Shown: positions 41,208 through 52,815, numbered from the stretch's first letter. The stretch: DNA of 64,000 bases from Sodalis ligni (GCF_016865525.2 NZ_CP075169.1:4402337-4466336); one strand, 5' to 3'. A program made the numbers and translations. Notes: generated by a model from the letters alone, not told the origin.

Positions 41208-42389
41208 TTAGCGGGTAAACGCGTAAACCTCGCCGCCGTTGGCCTGAACCAGCAGTTTGCCGCCGGCGACCACGGGTTTGCTCTGCAATCCGGAACTGTC
41301 GACTTTATTCTGCGCCACGAATCGCCCGTCGTCAGTATTTATCCAATGCAGGTAGCCTTGCGAGTCGCCCGCCACGAGATAACCGTCGAACAGGACCGGC
41401 GAAGTCAGGTTACGATGCAGCAGTTCGCTTTGCGTCCACAGGGTAACACCGCCCTGAATATCCAGCGCCAGAACCCGATCGTCCTGGTCCACGACATAAA
41501 TCCGGTTGCCGTCCACAATCAGGTCGTTGACCGAACCCACTTCACGCTTCCAGGCAATCTGGCCGGAACGCAAATCCAAGGCGGCCAGGTTACCGTTGTA
41601 AGCCAGGGCGTACACCATATTATTGACCACCACCGGCGAGGTGTTCACATCACCCAGGCGGGCGATTTCCGTCGCGCCGGTAGTTTGTGAAATACGCTGC
41701 TGCCAAATCATCTGGCCCTGCGCCAGCATGATGGCGCTGACACGGCCGTTGTCGCCGCCCACAATCGCCGCGCCAAAGGCGGTGACCGGCGCGGACTCGC
41801 CCCGCAGGGTCAACGGCGGCATATCCAGATTCGCCGTCCATTTTATCGCGCCGTCGGTCTGGCTGAGGGCTTGCAGCATGCCGTTGCTGGTATGAATCAA
41901 CACCAGGCCGTCGCTGATAACCGGCGTCGACAGGGCTTCGCCGGCGACTTTCGTCTGCCAGGCCACCGTGCCGTCGTCGGCGCTCAGGGCGTAGACCACC
42001 GCCTTTTCGCTGCCGATATAAACCCGATTGTCCGCCACGGCGACGCCGCCGGATAACAGTGCGGGCAGGTTACTGGACAAGAAGCCGGTTTTTTCCGACA
42101 GATCCGCCGACCAGATTTCCTTGCCGGTATCAATATCCAACGCTTTCACCGTGCCGCGACGATCCGCTGCGAATACGCGGTTGTCCTGCCAGGCCGGATG
42201 AAGATTGGAGTAAAATTCGCCGGTGCCGTTACCGACCGATTTGCTCCATACTTCGGTCGGCTGGAACTGGTTGTCAACTTTTGGCAGCGGCGACATGACG
42301 ACCACATCCTCTTCACCGCTGAACCATGAACAACCGCTGAGCAAAGCTAATGAAATCAGTCCGACGAAACATGTTTTACGCAATTGCAT
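41208..42389 (-). CDS. bamB: Outer membrane assembly lipoprotein BamB
   Basis: Component of the BAM complex that inserts beta-barrel proteins into the outer membrane. It is 393 residues. The N-terminal signal peptide ends in the lipobox L-L-S-G-C, and the rest is an eight-bladed PQQ-type beta propeller with repeated x-W-x-x-x-x-G and V-Y-x-x-x-x-x-G blocks. It lies 10 bp downstream of yfgM in an operon, as in E. coli. Confidence 0.95.
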   Translation of the reverse strand: MQLRKTCFVGLISLALLSGCSWFSGEEDVVVMSPLPKVDNQFQPTEVWSKSVGNGTGEFYSNLHPAWQDNRVFAADRRGTVKALDIDTGKEIWSADLSEKTGFLSSNLPALLSGGVAVADNRVYIGSEKAVVYALSADDGTVAWQTKVAGEALSTPVISDGLVLIHTSNGMLQALSQTDGAIKWTANLDMPPLTLRGESAPVTAFGAAIVGGDNGRVSAIMLAQGQMIWQQRISQTTGATEIARLGDVNTSPVVVNNMVYALAYNGNLAALDLRSGQIAWKREVGSVNDLIVDGNRIYVVDQDDRVLALDIQGGVTLWTQSELLHRNLTSPVLFDGYLVAGDSQGYLHWINTDDGRFVAQNKVDSSGLQSKPVVAGGKLLVQANGGEVYAFTR

Positions 42390-42399
42390 GGGGTCCCTC

Positions 42400-43023
42400 T
42401 TAGCTGGACAAGTTATTCAGTTTCATGCGCAACAAGGCCTGTAATGCCTGCGGCGGATTCGCTTTAAGCGCTTTGTCATAAGCGTCCCGCGCCGCTTGGT
42501 TATCACCCTTGATCAACTGGGCGTCGCCGCGGACATCGTCCGCCAGTGCCGACCAGGCCGCAGGTTTAACTCCGGCCAAGGTCGTGAGCGCGCCGTCCAC
42601 GTTTTTCCCTTGAAGCTGAACACGAGCCAGACGGAGATTAATCAACGACTGAAGATTTTCTTCTTTCGTCTGGGTTAAGGCTTTTTTCAGTTGTTTTTCC
42701 GCGGTGGCGAAATCACCTTTTTCCGCATAAAAACGTGCCAAATCCATGGAGGTCAAGGCACCATAGTTGTTGTTATTGCTGTCGGCAAACTTCTGCGCGG
42801 CGTCGACCCGCTGCTGGTCCGCATCGCTGGTGAGCGCGGTATTGACCTGCTGCCAGGCGGCGGACGATTTCATCATCGAGTCGTTTTGATGGTTGTGCCA
42901 ATAACGCCAGCCCACCAACGCGGCGATACCGATAATGACGCCGATAACCAGCGCCTTACCGTTATCCGCAAAAAACCGCACCAGCGCTTCACGCTGTTCG
43001 TTTTCCGAGCTGTAGACTTCCAC
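42400..43023 (-). CDS. yfgM: Ancillary SecYEG translocon subunit YfgM
   Basis: A 207-residue membrane-anchored TPR protein: a short cytoplasmic N terminus, one membrane span near residues 24-44 (L-V-I-G-V-I-I-G-I-A-A-L-V-G-W) and a periplasmic TPR region. In E. coli it works with PpiD near the SecYEG translocon and protects RcsB from degradation. It lies between hisS and bamB with gaps of only 10-13 bp. Confidence 0.92.
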   Translation of the reverse strand: MEVYSSENEQREALVRFFADNGKALVIGVIIGIAALVGWRYWHNHQNDSMMKSSAAWQQVNTALTSDADQQRVDAAQKFADSNNNNYGALTSMDLARFYAEKGDFATAEKQLKKALTQTKEENLQSLINLRLARVQLQGKNVDGALTTLAGVKPAAWSALADDVRGDAQLIKGDNQAARDAYDKALKANPPQALQALLRMKLNNLSS

Positions 43024-43036
43024 GTGGTCTTTCTCC

Positions 43037-44311
43037 TTAACCTAAAATCGATGCCAGCCGTTCAGCAACATCGCTTTGCGCCAGCGTTTCCTGGTCGCCG
43101 GTGGCGAGATTTTTCACCACCACCTGCTGCGCGGCAACTTCGTTCTCTCCCAAAACCAAGGCCAACCGTGCACCCCATTTGTCGGCGCGGCCGAACTGCT
43201 TCTTGAAATTGCCGCCGCCATAGTTGGTCATCAACCGCAGGGCGGGCAAAGCGTCGCGAAGACTCTCCGCCAGGGCCATTGCCGCGCTCAGGGTCGCCTC
43301 GCCGGAGGAGATCAGATAGACATCCACCGTCGGCCGGGGTTTGAAATCCGGATTGACCGCCTGCACCAGCAGCACCAAACGCTCCAGGCCCATGGCGAAA
43401 CCCACCGCCGGCGTGGCGCGTCCCCCCAGTTGTTCAACCAATCCGTCATAGCGGCCACCGCCGCACACCGTTCCCTGCGAACCGAGGCTGGTGGTCACCC
43501 ACTCGAAGACCGTGCGGTTATAGTAGTCCAGGCCGCGCACCAAACTCGGATTTACCGTATATGGGATACCGGACTGCTGTAAAAGTTCACACAGTCCGGC
43601 AAAGTGTTTACGGGACTCTTCATCAAGGTAATCGGTTAGCACCGGCGCGTCTTTCAGCAAAAGCTGAATATCCTCATTTTTGGTGTCCAGGACACGCAGC
43701 GGATTGACATACATGCGACGGCGGCAATCCTCGTCCAGCCGGTCCTGATGCTGTTCCAGAAAGGCCACCAGGGCATCGCGGTAATTCGCGCGCGCTTCAA
43801 GGGAGCCAATGGAGTTGAGCTCAAGGGCGACGTGTTGATGAATGCCCAGCGCCCGCCACCAGCGGGCGGTGAGGAGGATGAGCTCCGCGTCGATATCCGG
43901 CCCCTGCAGGCCGAACACCTCGGCGCCGAGCTGATGGAACTGGCGATAGCGGCCCTTTTGCGGGCGTTCATGCCGGAACATCGGCCCAATATACCACAGG
44001 CGCTGTTCCTGGTTGTAAAGCAAGCCATGTTCAATGCCGGCGCGGACACAGCCCGCCGTGCCTTCCGGCCGCAACGTCAGGCTGTCGCCGTTGCGATCCT
44101 CGAAGGTGTACATCTCTTTTTCCACAACATCGGTCACTTCGCCGATAGCGCGCTTGAACAAAGGGGTCTGTTCAACAATCGGTAAACGGATTTCACTGTA
44201 ACCGTAACCGGCCAGTACATCCTTCAGTATGCCTTCAATACGCTGCCAGACTGCCGTTTCTTCCGGCAAATAGTCGTTCATGCCGCGAATGGCCTGGATG
44301 TTAGTTGCCAT
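43037..44311 (-). CDS. hisS: Histidine-tRNA ligase
   Basis: Class II aminoacyl-tRNA synthetase that charges tRNA-His. It is 424 residues, equal to the E. coli enzyme. Motif 2 ([15 protein letters not shown]) and motif 3 (G-F-A-M-G-L-E-R-L) are present, and a C-terminal anticodon-binding domain follows. It belongs to the ispG-hisS-yfgM-bamB operon. Confidence 0.97.
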   Translation of the reverse strand: MATNIQAIRGMNDYLPEETAVWQRIEGILKDVLAGYGYSEIRLPIVEQTPLFKRAIGEVTDVVEKEMYTFEDRNGDSLTLRPEGTAGCVRAGIEHGLLYNQEQRLWYIGPMFRHERPQKGRYRQFHQLGAEVFGLQGPDIDAELILLTARWWRALGIHQHVALELNSIGSLEARANYRDALVAFLEQHQDRLDEDCRRRMYVNPLRVLDTKNEDIQLLLKDAPVLTDYLDEESRKHFAGLCELLQQSGIPYTVNPSLVRGLDYYNRTVFEWVTTSLGSQGTVCGGGRYDGLVEQLGGRATPAVGFAMGLERLVLLVQAVNPDFKPRPTVDVYLISSGEATLSAAMALAESLRDALPALRLMTNYGGGNFKKQFGRADKWGARLALVLGENEVAAQQVVVKNLATGDQETLAQSDVAERLASILG

Positions 44312-44330
44312 GTCGATTCTCTATAAAAAA

Positions 44331-45452
44331 TTACTTATCAATCAAATTAACGACAATGCGATTGCTGTCATCAAGCATGGCCGCCTTGGCGCGGATTTTA
44401 GCTTCCAACTGATCGATCATCTGTTCGTTATCGAAACGGTCGCGCTGGCGCACGCCGTCTTCATAAAAACCGCTCTTATTGTGGCCGCCGGTGACGCCGA
44501 TGGTGGACACCAACGCCTCCCCCGGACCGTTAACCACACAGCCGATAATGGACACATCCATCGGCGTGACGATATCTTCCAGCCGCTGCTCAAGGGCATT
44601 GACCGTACCGATAACGTCGAATTCCTGGCGCGAACAGGTGGGACAAGCAATGAAATTTATGCCGCGGGCGCGAATACGCAGGGATTTGAGAATATCAAAT
44701 CCTACTTTGACTTCTTCCACCGGGTCGGCCGCCAGCGAGATCCGCAGGGTATCGCCGATGCCTTCGCTGAGCAGCAGGCCGAGCCCGATGGCGGATTTCA
44801 CCGCGCCGCTGCGCGCGCCGCCCGCTTCGGTAATCCCCAGATGCAGGGGCTGATCGATGCGCGACGCCAGCAAACGGTAGGATTCAACCGCCAGAAAGAC
44901 ATCCGACGCTTTGACGCTGACTTTAAACTGGTTAAAATTGAGGCGATCCAGTATGTCGACGTGGCGCATGGCGGATTCAAGCAAGGCTTCCGGCGTGGGT
45001 TCGCCGTATTTTTCCTGGATGTCGCGCTCCAGCGAACCGGCGTTGACGCCGATGCGTATGGGAATGTTTTTATCACGGGCACAATCCACCACCGAGCGGA
45101 TACGCGCTTCGCTGCCGATATTGCCGGGGTTGATGCGCAGGCAGTCCACCCCATACTCGGCGACTTTCAGCGCGATGCGATAATCGAAATGGATATCCGC
45201 CACCAGCGGCACGCTGACCTGCTGTTTTATCAGGCGAAAGGCGTCAGCCGCATCCATGGTCGGCACCGAAACGCGGACGATATCAACCCCCACGCGCTCC
45301 AGCGCCTGGATTTGCCGCACCGTCGCCGCCACGTCGGTGGTTCGGGTATTGGTCATCGATTGTACGGCAATAGGCGCGCCATCACCAATCGGCACCTTGC
45401 CGACATAGATCCGAGTAGATTTCCGGCGGTTAATGGGTGCGTGATTATGCAT
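44331..45452 (-). CDS. ispG: HMBPP synthase (4-hydroxy-3-methylbut-2-enyl-diphosphate synthase)
   Basis: Penultimate enzyme of the MEP isoprenoid pathway. It is 373 residues. The [4Fe-4S] ligand cysteines are in C-P-T-C and [11 protein letters not shown]. As an iron-sulfur enzyme it depends on cluster assembly, which matters because most isc genes are missing downstream. It is 20 bp from hisS. Confidence 0.96.
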   Translation of the reverse strand: MHNHAPINRRKSTRIYVGKVPIGDGAPIAVQSMTNTRTTDVAATVRQIQALERVGVDIVRVSVPTMDAADAFRLIKQQVSVPLVADIHFDYRIALKVAEYGVDCLRINPGNIGSEARIRSVVDCARDKNIPIRIGVNAGSLERDIQEKYGEPTPEALLESAMRHVDILDRLNFNQFKVSVKASDVFLAVESYRLLASRIDQPLHLGITEAGGARSGAVKSAIGLGLLLSEGIGDTLRISLAADPVEEVKVGFDILKSLRIRARGINFIACPTCSRQEFDVIGTVNALEQRLEDIVTPMDVSIIGCVVNGPGEALVSTIGVTGGHNKSGFYEDGVRQRDRFDNEQMIDQLEAKIRAKAAMLDDSNRIVVNLIDK

Positions 45453-45481
45453 ACATTCTCTCCATAATTGCTCAATTCAGC

Positions 45482-46501
45482 CTAATTAGCGGCTATGGTG
45501 AGTCTCGCAACCTGGTTTGATCTGACATATCGGCTCAAATCCACCGGTTTGCCCTGATATTGAATCTGGACCGCCGCAGGAGCGCCGATTTTCAATTTGA
45601 ACGGCGCCTGACCGGCAAGATTGAGCTTACCGCCGGGACGCTGTGTACCGCTGAACAGTTTTTTACCGGTGGCGTCGGAGACTTCCAGCCAGCAATCGGC
45701 GGTGAAATTCATCACCAGCCCGTTGGTGCCGGCCTCGCCTTCGGTCGGCGCCGGTGCCGAAGATACGGGCTGCTGGATTGTGGAAGAGGTCGGCGCGGCG
45801 GCGGGCGCGTTATTTTGCGCCGTGGCCGGCGAGGTCGCGCCATTGGCATTAGCGCTGTTAGCGACAGGGGCCGCTGCCGCACCCGGCTGAACCGGGGTGG
45901 CGGGCGAAGTGGTGCCCGCGGCGGCGGCATCGCTGCCGGCGGACTGATCCGCCGCCGGCTGGCCGGCGTCGTCGCTGCCGGTGCCATCGTCACCGCTTTG
46001 ACCGCCGGAAGCGGTATTGTCGTTATCGCCCCCCTGATTCAGCTTGGTGGAGGATTGATCGGCCATATCGGAGATATCCTTTTGCTGCGCCTGATGGTTT
46101 TGCCACCACCATGCACCGGTCAGGCCTATCACCACGAACAGAATGAGCCAGGTAAATCCCATTAACCAGCCGTCCCGCTTTTTGCGGGTTTTTCCGAGGG
46201 CAAAAGTCTGCATCGGCGCGACTTTCGAGGCTCGCACCGGCGCCTGTTTCGCCATCATCGGCAAAATTTCTTCTTCGGAAACGTGAACCAACCGGGCATA
46301 GGAGCGGATATAACCCCGCAAAAAGGTCGAGGCCAGATTGGGATTGGCCCTGTCCTCTTCTATTTCCTTCACGGTCGTGACCTTCAGGCACAGCCTTTCG
46401 GCCACCGCCTGCTGGCTGAGTCCCATTTGTTCACGTGCCTGACGCAGGCGTCCGCCTGTCGTTGTTGATGCTGTCTGATCTTGGAGGGCTTCAGTATTCA
46501 T
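45482..46501 (-). CDS. rodZ: Cytoskeletal membrane protein RodZ
   Basis: Links MreB to the elongation machinery and controls rod shape. It is 339 residues: an N-terminal helix-turn-helix ([12 protein letters not shown], residues ~28-75) that binds MreB, a membrane span near residues 115-135 ([15 protein letters not shown]), a low-complexity Ala/Gly/Pro/Thr-rich periplasmic linker and a C-terminal beta domain. Its start overlaps the pilW end by 11 bp. Confidence 0.93.
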   Translation of the reverse strand: MNTEALQDQTASTTTGGRLRQAREQMGLSQQAVAERLCLKVTTVKEIEEDRANPNLASTFLRGYIRSYARLVHVSEEEILPMMAKQAPVRASKVAPMQTFALGKTRKKRDGWLMGFTWLILFVVIGLTGAWWWQNHQAQQKDISDMADQSSTKLNQGGDNDNTASGGQSGDDGTGSDDAGQPAADQSAGSDAAAAGTTSPATPVQPGAAAAPVANSANANGATSPATAQNNAPAAAPTSSTIQQPVSSAPAPTEGEAGTNGLVMNFTADCWLEVSDATGKKLFSGTQRPGGKLNLAGQAPFKLKIGAPAAVQIQYQGKPVDLSRYVRSNQVARLTIAAN

Positions 46502-47240
46502 TAGCTAGGAACTGCTGGTACTGTTTAGATTGTGGAAAACTTCGCGCAAGCCGTGTGCCATAACGTTGAACGTCATTGTGGCGTCCCGCTAACGCAGCGA
46601 AACGAATCTGTAACCATAAACTTTCAGCACTTGCCGGAAGAATATGCTGATAAATATCCAATAATAGTTGTGCTTTATCGCCTTTCCCTTCACTGAACTG
46701 CCGGTCTGCTTCCGCCAGCAAAGCTACGCCCTTTTCCGGGTCGTATTTCAGCGCGCGACTGAGTAACGTCCGCGCCTCATCGTTTTGACCGGCTTTGAAA
46801 AAACAATAGCCGGCATTTTCCAGACTATCGGCGACCTGTCCGTAATCCGTTGACCGTGCCGCAGCAGCAAACTGTTGTTGCGCCGATACATACTGCCCTA
46901 AACTACATAAAAACGCACCGTAATTATTCAGTACCGAGGCGTTTTGCGGCGCCAATTTCAGCGCCAGGTTATAACGATTCTGCGCGGCGTCGTTTTCGCC
47001 GACCCGTTGTTCATAAAGCGCCATGCCCAATTGGGTTCGGTAATCGGCGGGGGCGCCTTTTACCGCCTTGTCGAGATTCTGCCGCGCCGCATCAAGATTA
47101 TTGGCCGCCAGATATTCCATACCCAACTGCAATCGGGTTTGAGATGACTGTGATGATATCTCGGTATCATGCTTGTCACCGGCGCATCCATTCAACAACC
47201 CGAATAGCAATAATACTCCTGTTAACCGTCTCAGCGTCAT
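46491..47240 (-). CDS. pilW: Type IV pilus biogenesis/stability lipoprotein PilW-like (TPR)
   Basis: A 249-residue lipoprotein. The signal peptide ends in L-L-N-G-C, followed by about six TPR repeats ([28 protein letters not shown]). The gene corresponds to yfgA-adjacent E. coli pilW/yfhJ-type ORFs: upstream of rodZ and downstream of rlmN. Its exact role outside type IV pili is unclear; no pilin genes are nearby. Confidence 0.85.
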   Translation of the reverse strand: MTLRRLTGVLLLFGLLNGCAGDKHDTEISSQSSQTRLQLGMEYLAANNLDAARQNLDKAVKGAPADYRTQLGMALYEQRVGENDAAQNRYNLALKLAPQNASVLNNYGAFLCSLGQYVSAQQQFAAAARSTDYGQVADSLENAGYCFFKAGQNDEARTLLSRALKYDPEKGVALLAEADRQFSEGKGDKAQLLLDIYQHILPASAESLWLQIRFAALAGRHNDVQRYGTRLARSFPQSKQYQQFLANEY

Positions 47241-47305
47241 GCCTGTTCCCTTTTATCCTCTGAAGATTCGGTTATTTTCATCGCCGCCCGTCCGGCGGCG
47301 GCTCA

Positions 47306-48484
47306 TCACAAGGTTCTCACCGCGATAGGCTCTCCGGCCATGCGCTTATGCAGAGTCCGTTTAGTGCGATCGATAACATCCCCCGCCAATTGCCCGCAGG
47401 CGGCGTCAATGTCGTCACCCCGGGTTTTGCGCACGATAGTGGTAAAACCATAATCCATCAGCACCTTGGAGAAACGATCGACCCGGCTGTTGGAGCTGCG
47501 CCCGTACGGCGCGCCGGGGAAGGGATTCCACGGAATCAGGTTAATCTTGCAGGGCGTGTCCTTCAGACACTCCGCCAGCTGATGCGCGTGTTCCGTACCG
47601 TCGTTGATATGATCCAGCATGACATATTCCACCGTCACCCGCCCCTGGTTGGCATTGGATTTATCCAGGTAGCGGCGCACAGCCGACAGGAACATGTCGA
47701 TATTGTATTTTTTATTGATAGGAACGATTTCGTCACGGATGGCATCCGTCGGGGCATGCAGCGAAATGGCCAGCGCCACGTCAATCATATCCCCCAGCTT
47801 GTCCAGCGCCGGAACCACGCCGGAAGTGGAGAGGGTGACGCGGCGTTTCGACAGGCCGAAACCAAAATCGTCCAGCATGATTTCCATCGCGGGCACCACG
47901 TTGGTGAGGTTGAGCAGCGGCTCACCCATGCCCATCATCACCACATTGGTGATGGGCCGCTGGCCGGTAACCTTGGCGGCGCCGATAATCTTCGCCGCGC
48001 GCCACACCTGGCCGATAATTTCCGACACCCGCAGGTTACGGTTGAATCCCTGCTGGCCGGTGGAGCAGAACGTGCACTGCAGTGCGCAGCCTACCTGGGA
48101 GGAGACGCACAGCGTAGCGCGATCCTCTTCCGGAATGTAAACGGTTTCCACCTGCTGGTCGCCGACCTTAATCGCCCACTTGATGGTGCCGTCGCTGGAA
48201 CGCTGCTCGCTGGCCACTTCCGGAGCGCGTATTTCGGTCAAGGTTTTTAATTTGCCGCGCAGCGTCTTGTTGATATCGGTCATCTGATCAAAATCGTCAC
48301 AGCAATAATGGTACATCCATTTCATGACCTGATCCGCACGAAAGGGTTTTTCGCCGATGCCCAGGAAAAATTCGCGCATCTGCTGGCGATTCATATCCAG
48401 CAAATTCAGCTTTTGGTTGAGGGATGCGGGCTCGTCGAGTTCCACCGCCGCTGGCGGCATTTCAGGTACATATTGCTCTGACAT
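47306..48484 (-). CDS. rlmN: Dual-specificity RNA methyltransferase RlmN
   Basis: Radical SAM enzyme that methylates A2503 of 23S rRNA and A37 of some tRNAs. It is 392 residues with the radical-SAM cluster motif C-A-L-Q-C-T-F-C (CxxxCxxC) and the second active-site Cys in the final C-G-Q-L-A-G-D. It needs a [4Fe-4S] cluster. It is the first gene of the rlmN-pilW-rodZ-ispG run. Confidence 0.96.
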   Translation of the reverse strand: MSEQYVPEMPPAAVELDEPASLNQKLNLLDMNRQQMREFFLGIGEKPFRADQVMKWMYHYCCDDFDQMTDINKTLRGKLKTLTEIRAPEVASEQRSSDGTIKWAIKVGDQQVETVYIPEEDRATLCVSSQVGCALQCTFCSTGQQGFNRNLRVSEIIGQVWRAAKIIGAAKVTGQRPITNVVMMGMGEPLLNLTNVVPAMEIMLDDFGFGLSKRRVTLSTSGVVPALDKLGDMIDVALAISLHAPTDAIRDEIVPINKKYNIDMFLSAVRRYLDKSNANQGRVTVEYVMLDHINDGTEHAHQLAECLKDTPCKINLIPWNPFPGAPYGRSSNSRVDRFSKVLMDYGFTTIVRKTRGDDIDAACGQLAGDVIDRTKRTLHKRMAGEPIAVRTL

Positions 48485-48601
48485 GGTAATGAAGGCCTCG
48501 TTATTACACGTTATGGCGCGGAAAAGATAAAGAAATGCCCCGGCCGAGTGCGGACTACCACCTCATCCGGGGCGCAACAGTTTTAGATTTTAGCGCAGAG
48601 C

Positions 48602-48636
48602 GGCGCTGCTTAAAAGCAGCAGCCCCGCTTTTTTAT
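48602..48636 (+). terminator. Hairpin with T-run between rlmN and ndk
   Basis: GCTGCTTAAAAGCAGC lies inside a longer GC-rich partial stem (GCGGCGCTGC...GCAGCAGCCCCGC) followed by CTTTTTTAT on the plus strand. Its plus-strand orientation is opposite to both neighbouring genes, so its role is unclear; it could also act as a bidirectional hairpin after ndk. Confidence 0.4.
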
Positions 48637-48653
48637 CTATCGTGCGGCGGCGA

Positions 48654-49085
48654 TTAGCGTGTGCGGGGGCAAATCTCGTCTTCACTGAAGAAATAGGCGA
48701 TCTCGCGCGCGGCGGATTCGACGGCATCGGAACCGTGCACGGCATTTTCCGTCAGGCTGTCAGCATAATCGCTGCGCAGGGTGCCGGCCAGAGCGTTGGC
48801 CGGGTTGGTGGCGCCCATGATTTCACGGTTGCGCCGCACGGCATCCTCGCCTTCCAAAACCTGGACCACCACCGGACCGGAGATCATGAACCCCACCAGC
48901 CCGTCAAAAAAAGGTTTACCCTGATGCTCGGCGTAAAAGCCTTCGGCCTGCGCGCGGGTCAATTGCAGCATTTTAGCGGCAACTATCTTCAAGCCGGCGC
49001 TTTCAAAGCGCGCATAGATGGCGCCGATGACATTCTTTGCCACCGCATTGGGTTTCACGATGGAAAAAGTACGCTCTATCGTCAT
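48654..49085 (-). CDS. ndk: Nucleoside diphosphate kinase
   Basis: Transfers the gamma phosphate from ATP to other nucleoside diphosphates. It is 143 residues, the E. coli length, with the active-site His in [12 protein letters not shown]. It is monocistronic between rlmN and sseA. Confidence 0.97.
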   Translation of the reverse strand: MTIERTFSIVKPNAVAKNVIGAIYARFESAGLKIVAAKMLQLTRAQAEGFYAEHQGKPFFDGLVGFMISGPVVVQVLEGEDAVRRNREIMGATNPANALAGTLRSDYADSLTENAVHGSDAVESAAREIAYFFSEDEICPRTR

Positions 49086-49439
49086 AATGACCTCTTTGTA
49101 ACAAATTAATAAATGGTCGAGTTAATCGTTTGTTGTATCGACCTGTTCAAGTGGCGCAAATTATAGGGATCGGATAGACGTTTGCCTATCAGAAATGCAA
49201 CATTCCATTAAAAAAAATTTAGCTTATTCCCTACTTTTCAAGGGGCTATTCTATTTTCCATAAAAAAAGGGTTTATACCAGCGCAAATTCCGTGCAAATC
49301 GCTCAAAAATTAAATTCTGTGAGGAAAGGCCTTACCGGAGCAATCCGCTTGTTCGAGGGCTGAAAATCACCGACAATACCTTATCTTACGGGCTGGGCAG
49401 GCTGAATGGCCCGCCGCGGCGCAACCACGGAGCATCGTT
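49086..49439. other. Intergenic region ndk-sseA
   Basis: About 354 bp holding the divergent promoters of ndk and sseA. The first half is AT-rich. No gene or clear binding site is recognised. Confidence 0.6.
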
Positions 49440-50300
49440 ATGACCTCATCGCTGTTTGTCTCCCCCGCCTGGCTGCAGGAACATATTCACGACCCTTCGG
49501 TGCGGATTTTGGATGCGCGGATGTTGCCGCCCGGTTACCAGGGGCCGCGGGATCTGCATGTGGAATATCTGGCGGGACACCTGCCGGAAGCGGTGATATT
49601 CGATATCGAGGCGTTGTCAGACAGCAACAGCGCGCTACCGCATATGCTGACCTCCCCTGAGGCGTTTGCCGCCGCCATGGAAGCGCTGGGGGTGGGCGAT
49701 GGGCAGCATCTGGTGGTTTATGATGACGGTTCGCTGTTTTCCGCGCCCCGCGCCTGGTGGATGCTGCACGTCATCGCCGGCGTAGAGCGGGTGTCGCTGC
49801 TGGCGGGCGGCATGGCGGGCTGGCAAAGGGCCGGCCTGCCGCTGGCCGCGGGACCGGTGTTTCAGGACCCGCGCACCTTTCGTCCCCGCCCGTCGGCGGG
49901 TCATGTGAAAAGCCTGGCTGACATGCGCCACATTATCGCCCACCGCTCGGCGCAGGTGATTGATGCCCGCCCCGCCGCCCGTTTCAGCGGCCAGGAGCCG
50001 GAGCCCCGCCCCGGCCTGCATCGCGGCCATATTCCCGGCAGCAAGAATTTGCCGTGGCATGAGCTGGTGCGGGACGGGGAGCTGAAAAGTCCGGAAGAAC
50101 TGCGATCGATAGTGGATAAGGCGGGAATCGATACCGGCCGGCCCCTGGTGGCCAGCTGCGGTTCAGGGGTTACCGCCGCGGTGGCGGTGCTGGCGCTTAC
50201 CGAACTTGGCATTGAGGATATAGCGCTCTATGACGGTTCGTGGAGCGAATGGGGCGGTCGGGACGATGTACCCATTGCGACCGGCGAAGGAAGCGACTAA
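49440..50300 (+). CDS. sseA: 3-mercaptopyruvate sulfurtransferase
   Basis: Transfers sulfur from 3-mercaptopyruvate to thiophilic acceptors. It is 286 residues with two rhodanese domains; the active-site Cys is in A-S-C-G-S-G-V-T-A of the second domain (residue ~239). It is divergent from ndk and convergent with sseB. Intact. Confidence 0.93.
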   Translation: MTSSLFVSPAWLQEHIHDPSVRILDARMLPPGYQGPRDLHVEYLAGHLPEAVIFDIEALSDSNSALPHMLTSPEAFAAAMEALGVGDGQHLVVYDDGSLFSAPRAWWMLHVIAGVERVSLLAGGMAGWQRAGLPLAAGPVFQDPRTFRPRPSAGHVKSLADMRHIIAHRSAQVIDARPAARFSGQEPEPRPGLHRGHIPGSKNLPWHELVRDGELKSPEELRSIVDKAGIDTGRPLVASCGSGVTAAVAVLALTELGIEDIALYDGSWSEWGGRDDVPIATGEGSD

Positions 50301-50412
50301 CCCGGCGCCGATGATGCCTGGCCCGACCTTGCCTTGACTCCCGGGGCGCGGTGTCCAAGGCAATTCAGGCGGCAAAGCCATGGCGCCGCCGCCCCGTCAA
50401 AAACCCCGGCAA

Positions 50413-51216
50413 TCAGGCCGGTTTGCCATCGCGCAGCGTCCGCAGCCAACTGCCCCACTTGCGTTCGTAGAATGGCTGGATGTGGTGGATGAAGTAATGG
50501 CTGATACCCGACTCATCCTTGCCCACCAGGCAAAGGTCAACCGGCTGTTCATCGGGGGCGGTGTCGGTTGCAACTTGTCCCGCCGCTTCGATGGCGGCCT
50601 CGGCATCCCCCTCGCACTCCAGTCCAATCAGCCAGTGCGGCGGGTCCTCGGGCTCGTCGCGGATCTGCACCATAAACGCCCGTCGGACCTGCTTATAGTC
50701 GGCGAACAGCCTGGTAAGTGAATCAACCATCTGCGCCGGTTTCTGCTCCGTATCGCTAAGGGTGAAGCGCATTTCGCCTTCGAGAATTTCACGCTCGGTC
50801 AAGGCATCGCCGCCGTTCATCATCAGGGCGGTAATTTCATCCGGACTGAAAGACTTGCCGTAAGGCAGTTTGGGATTTAGGAACAGCTCCGCTCCCGCCG
50901 TCATGGCGAACAGCGTCCGGGTAGGCAGCGCCATAAACGGCTGGGGGTCGGTGACCGCCTGCTGCAAGGCCTCTAAGGATGTAAAAAATGGTATGGCGGT
51001 GGTGCCGTCCGGTTTTTCCCAATGTTGCAGATTAACCGGCTGTTCGCCGTCATGGCGGGCCGCGCCGGCAATCCAGCCGTCGCCGGCATCCCCCAGCACA
51101 AAAACCGTCGATTCCATTAGCAGGCGAAAAAAAGCCGGCCGATGGGCCGGTTCGCCGGCCGCCTGTTTCAAGGCAAGATCCAGCGCATTCGCCTGAGCTG
51201 CATTATTCTGAGTCAT
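50413..51216 (-). CDS. sseB: Enhanced-serine-sensitivity protein SseB
   Basis: A 267-residue protein whose E. coli homologue changes serine sensitivity when overexpressed. It lies between pepB and sseA as in E. coli. The frame is open to 51378, but the conserved start is the ATG at 51216 (M-T-Q-N-N-A-A-Q). Two SseB domains (N- and C-terminal) are visible. The biochemical function is unknown. Confidence 0.88.
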   Translation of the reverse strand: MTQNNAAQANALDLALKQAAGEPAHRPAFFRLLMESTVFVLGDAGDGWIAGAARHDGEQPVNLQHWEKPDGTTAIPFFTSLEALQQAVTDPQPFMALPTRTLFAMTAGAELFLNPKLPYGKSFSPDEITALMMNGGDALTEREILEGEMRFTLSDTEQKPAQMVDSLTRLFADYKQVRRAFMVQIRDEPEDPPHWLIGLECEGDAEAAIEAAGQVATDTAPDEQPVDLCLVGKDESGISHYFIHHIQPFYERKWGSWLRTLRDGKPA

Positions 51217-51269
51217 TATGTTCTCCGTTAACCGTGCCGCCCCGGTTTCCGGTCCGGGGACGGACAAGA

Positions 51270-52565
51270 TTATTCGGCCGCCTGGGACAACAGCAGATTG
51301 GCCAGGGTACGCACCCCCAACCCGGTAGCGCCGGCGGACCATTGATCCACCGCGCTCTTGCGGTAGGTGGCGGAACAATCGATGTGCAGCCAGCCCTGCC
51401 GGTAGTTTTCCACAAAATGGGACAGGAAAGCCGCCGCCGTGCTGGCGCCCGCGGTATAGGACGCTCCCGCCACATTGCTGAGATCGGCAAAGTTGGACGG
51501 CAGCTGGGCACGGTGGAACTCCGCCAGCGGCAGGCGCCAGAACGGTTCGTTTTCCTGCTCGGCGCTGCTAAGCAGCGACTGGGCCAGGACATCGTCAAAG
51601 CTGAACAGCGCGTGGTAATCATTGCCCAGGGCGGTCTTGGCCGCGCCGGTCAGGGTGGCGCAGTCGATAATGATACGGGGTTTTTTCGCCGAGGCGTCGA
51701 TAAGACCGTCCGCCAGCACCAGCCGGCCTTCGGCGTCGGTGTTCATGACTTCTACGCTTTTACCGTTGCGATAGCGGATAATGTCGCCTAGCTTGAACGC
51801 ATTGCCGCTCACCATATTGTCGGCGCAGCACAGATACAGGCGCACGCGTTTTTTCAGGCCGCGGGCGATTGCCAGGGCCAGGGCCCCGGTGACGGTGGCC
51901 GCGCCGCCCATATCGGATTTCATCGAATCCATGAAGCTGCTGCCTTTCAGGCTGTAGCCGCCGCTGTCGAAGGTAATACCTTTACCCACCAGACATGCCA
52001 GAACCGGTTCATCCGGATTGCCGCCCGGGTTGTAGTCCAGGGAGAGCAGCACCGGCTGGCGGTCCGATCCGCGGCCGACGCTGTGGATGCCCGTATAACC
52101 GTTCTCGCGCAGATCCTCCGCCTTGGTAATGCGGTATTTGATGTCGTTGGAGACGTGGCACATGATATCCACAGCGCGCTGAGCCAGTTGCTCGGGACCC
52201 AGTTCTTCCGCCGGGGTATTGATGGTATGGCGCACCCAGTCGATGACTTTCAGCCGGTTATCCAGCTCCTGCCTGGCGTCCGCCGCCAACTCCGGCCAAT
52301 CGATGGTTCGCTCGCCTTTCGGCCCGCGGTAACCCTGCCAGAAAGACCAGCAGCGTTCCATATCCCAGCCGTCGCCCTCAAGACGGACATGTTTCACGCC
52401 CTGCCCGTCGATTTTACGTGCCCCACGCTGGATTTCCATCAGCGCATTGTCGCCGGTCAGGTGAATGGTCATTCCGCCATCACCGGCGCTCAGCAGCGTT
52501 TTTTCGCCCCAACGGGGATCCGCTGCTACCGTTGATAGCATGACCGGCATCGCTTCGGTTGTCAT
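51270..52565 (-). CDS. pepB: Aminopeptidase B (PepB)
   Basis: Manganese-dependent leucyl aminopeptidase-family (M17) enzyme. It is 431 residues from the ATG at 52565 ([10 protein letters not shown]). Metal-binding motifs [10 protein letters not shown] and N-T-D-A-E-G-R-L are present. In E. coli it is the last gene of the long isc-hscBA-fdx-iscX-pepB cluster; here it follows iscS directly. Confidence 0.95.
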   Translation of the reverse strand: MTTEAMPVMLSTVAADPRWGEKTLLSAGDGGMTIHLTGDNALMEIQRGARKIDGQGVKHVRLEGDGWDMERCWSFWQGYRGPKGERTIDWPELAADARQELDNRLKVIDWVRHTINTPAEELGPEQLAQRAVDIMCHVSNDIKYRITKAEDLRENGYTGIHSVGRGSDRQPVLLSLDYNPGGNPDEPVLACLVGKGITFDSGGYSLKGSSFMDSMKSDMGGAATVTGALALAIARGLKKRVRLYLCCADNMVSGNAFKLGDIIRYRNGKSVEVMNTDAEGRLVLADGLIDASAKKPRIIIDCATLTGAAKTALGNDYHALFSFDDVLAQSLLSSAEQENEPFWRLPLAEFHRAQLPSNFADLSNVAGASYTAGASTAAAFLSHFVENYRQGWLHIDCSATYRKSAVDQWSAGATGLGVRTLANLLLSQAAE

Positions 52566-52815
52566 AGTATGACTCCTATAATTGTTGTTTGTGTGAGGCA
52601 ATCCTGTACGTATCCGGTACAGTGACAAAATCATGGCCCCTACCGGGCGCCCCTTTCAATCGCTTGCCGAACGCCCCGCCTCATTGACTTGGCGGGACAA
52701 GGCCCGCCGATGGTCTCTAAACCTAATGACAATGGGATGACATTCAGCAGCAACGTCCCGCAATCGGGCTAACAGCCCGTGTATTCGACCCGGAGGGTGG
52801 CAAAAGACGTGGTGG
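52566..52815. other. Short spacer replacing iscU-iscA-hscB-hscA-fdx-iscX
   Basis: Only 250 bp separate the end of iscS from the start of pepB. In E. coli this interval is about 4 kb and holds six iron-sulfur assembly genes. No part of IscU (for example a conserved N-terminal M-A-Y-S-E-K-V) or of IscX or Fdx is recognisable in any frame of the spacer; there is a GC-rich short hairpin (GGCGGG/CCCGCC) and nothing else of note. Confidence 0.8.

Noticed and set aside
44280..45467. 395-codon plus-strand frame over ispG
   Set aside because: Shadow of ispG; the real gene has all conserved Fe-S and active-site motifs on the minus strand.
52566..52815. Residual iscU or iscX fragments in the iscS-pepB spacer
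   Set aside because: No IscU, Fdx or IscX motif is visible in any frame; only a short GC-rich hairpin.
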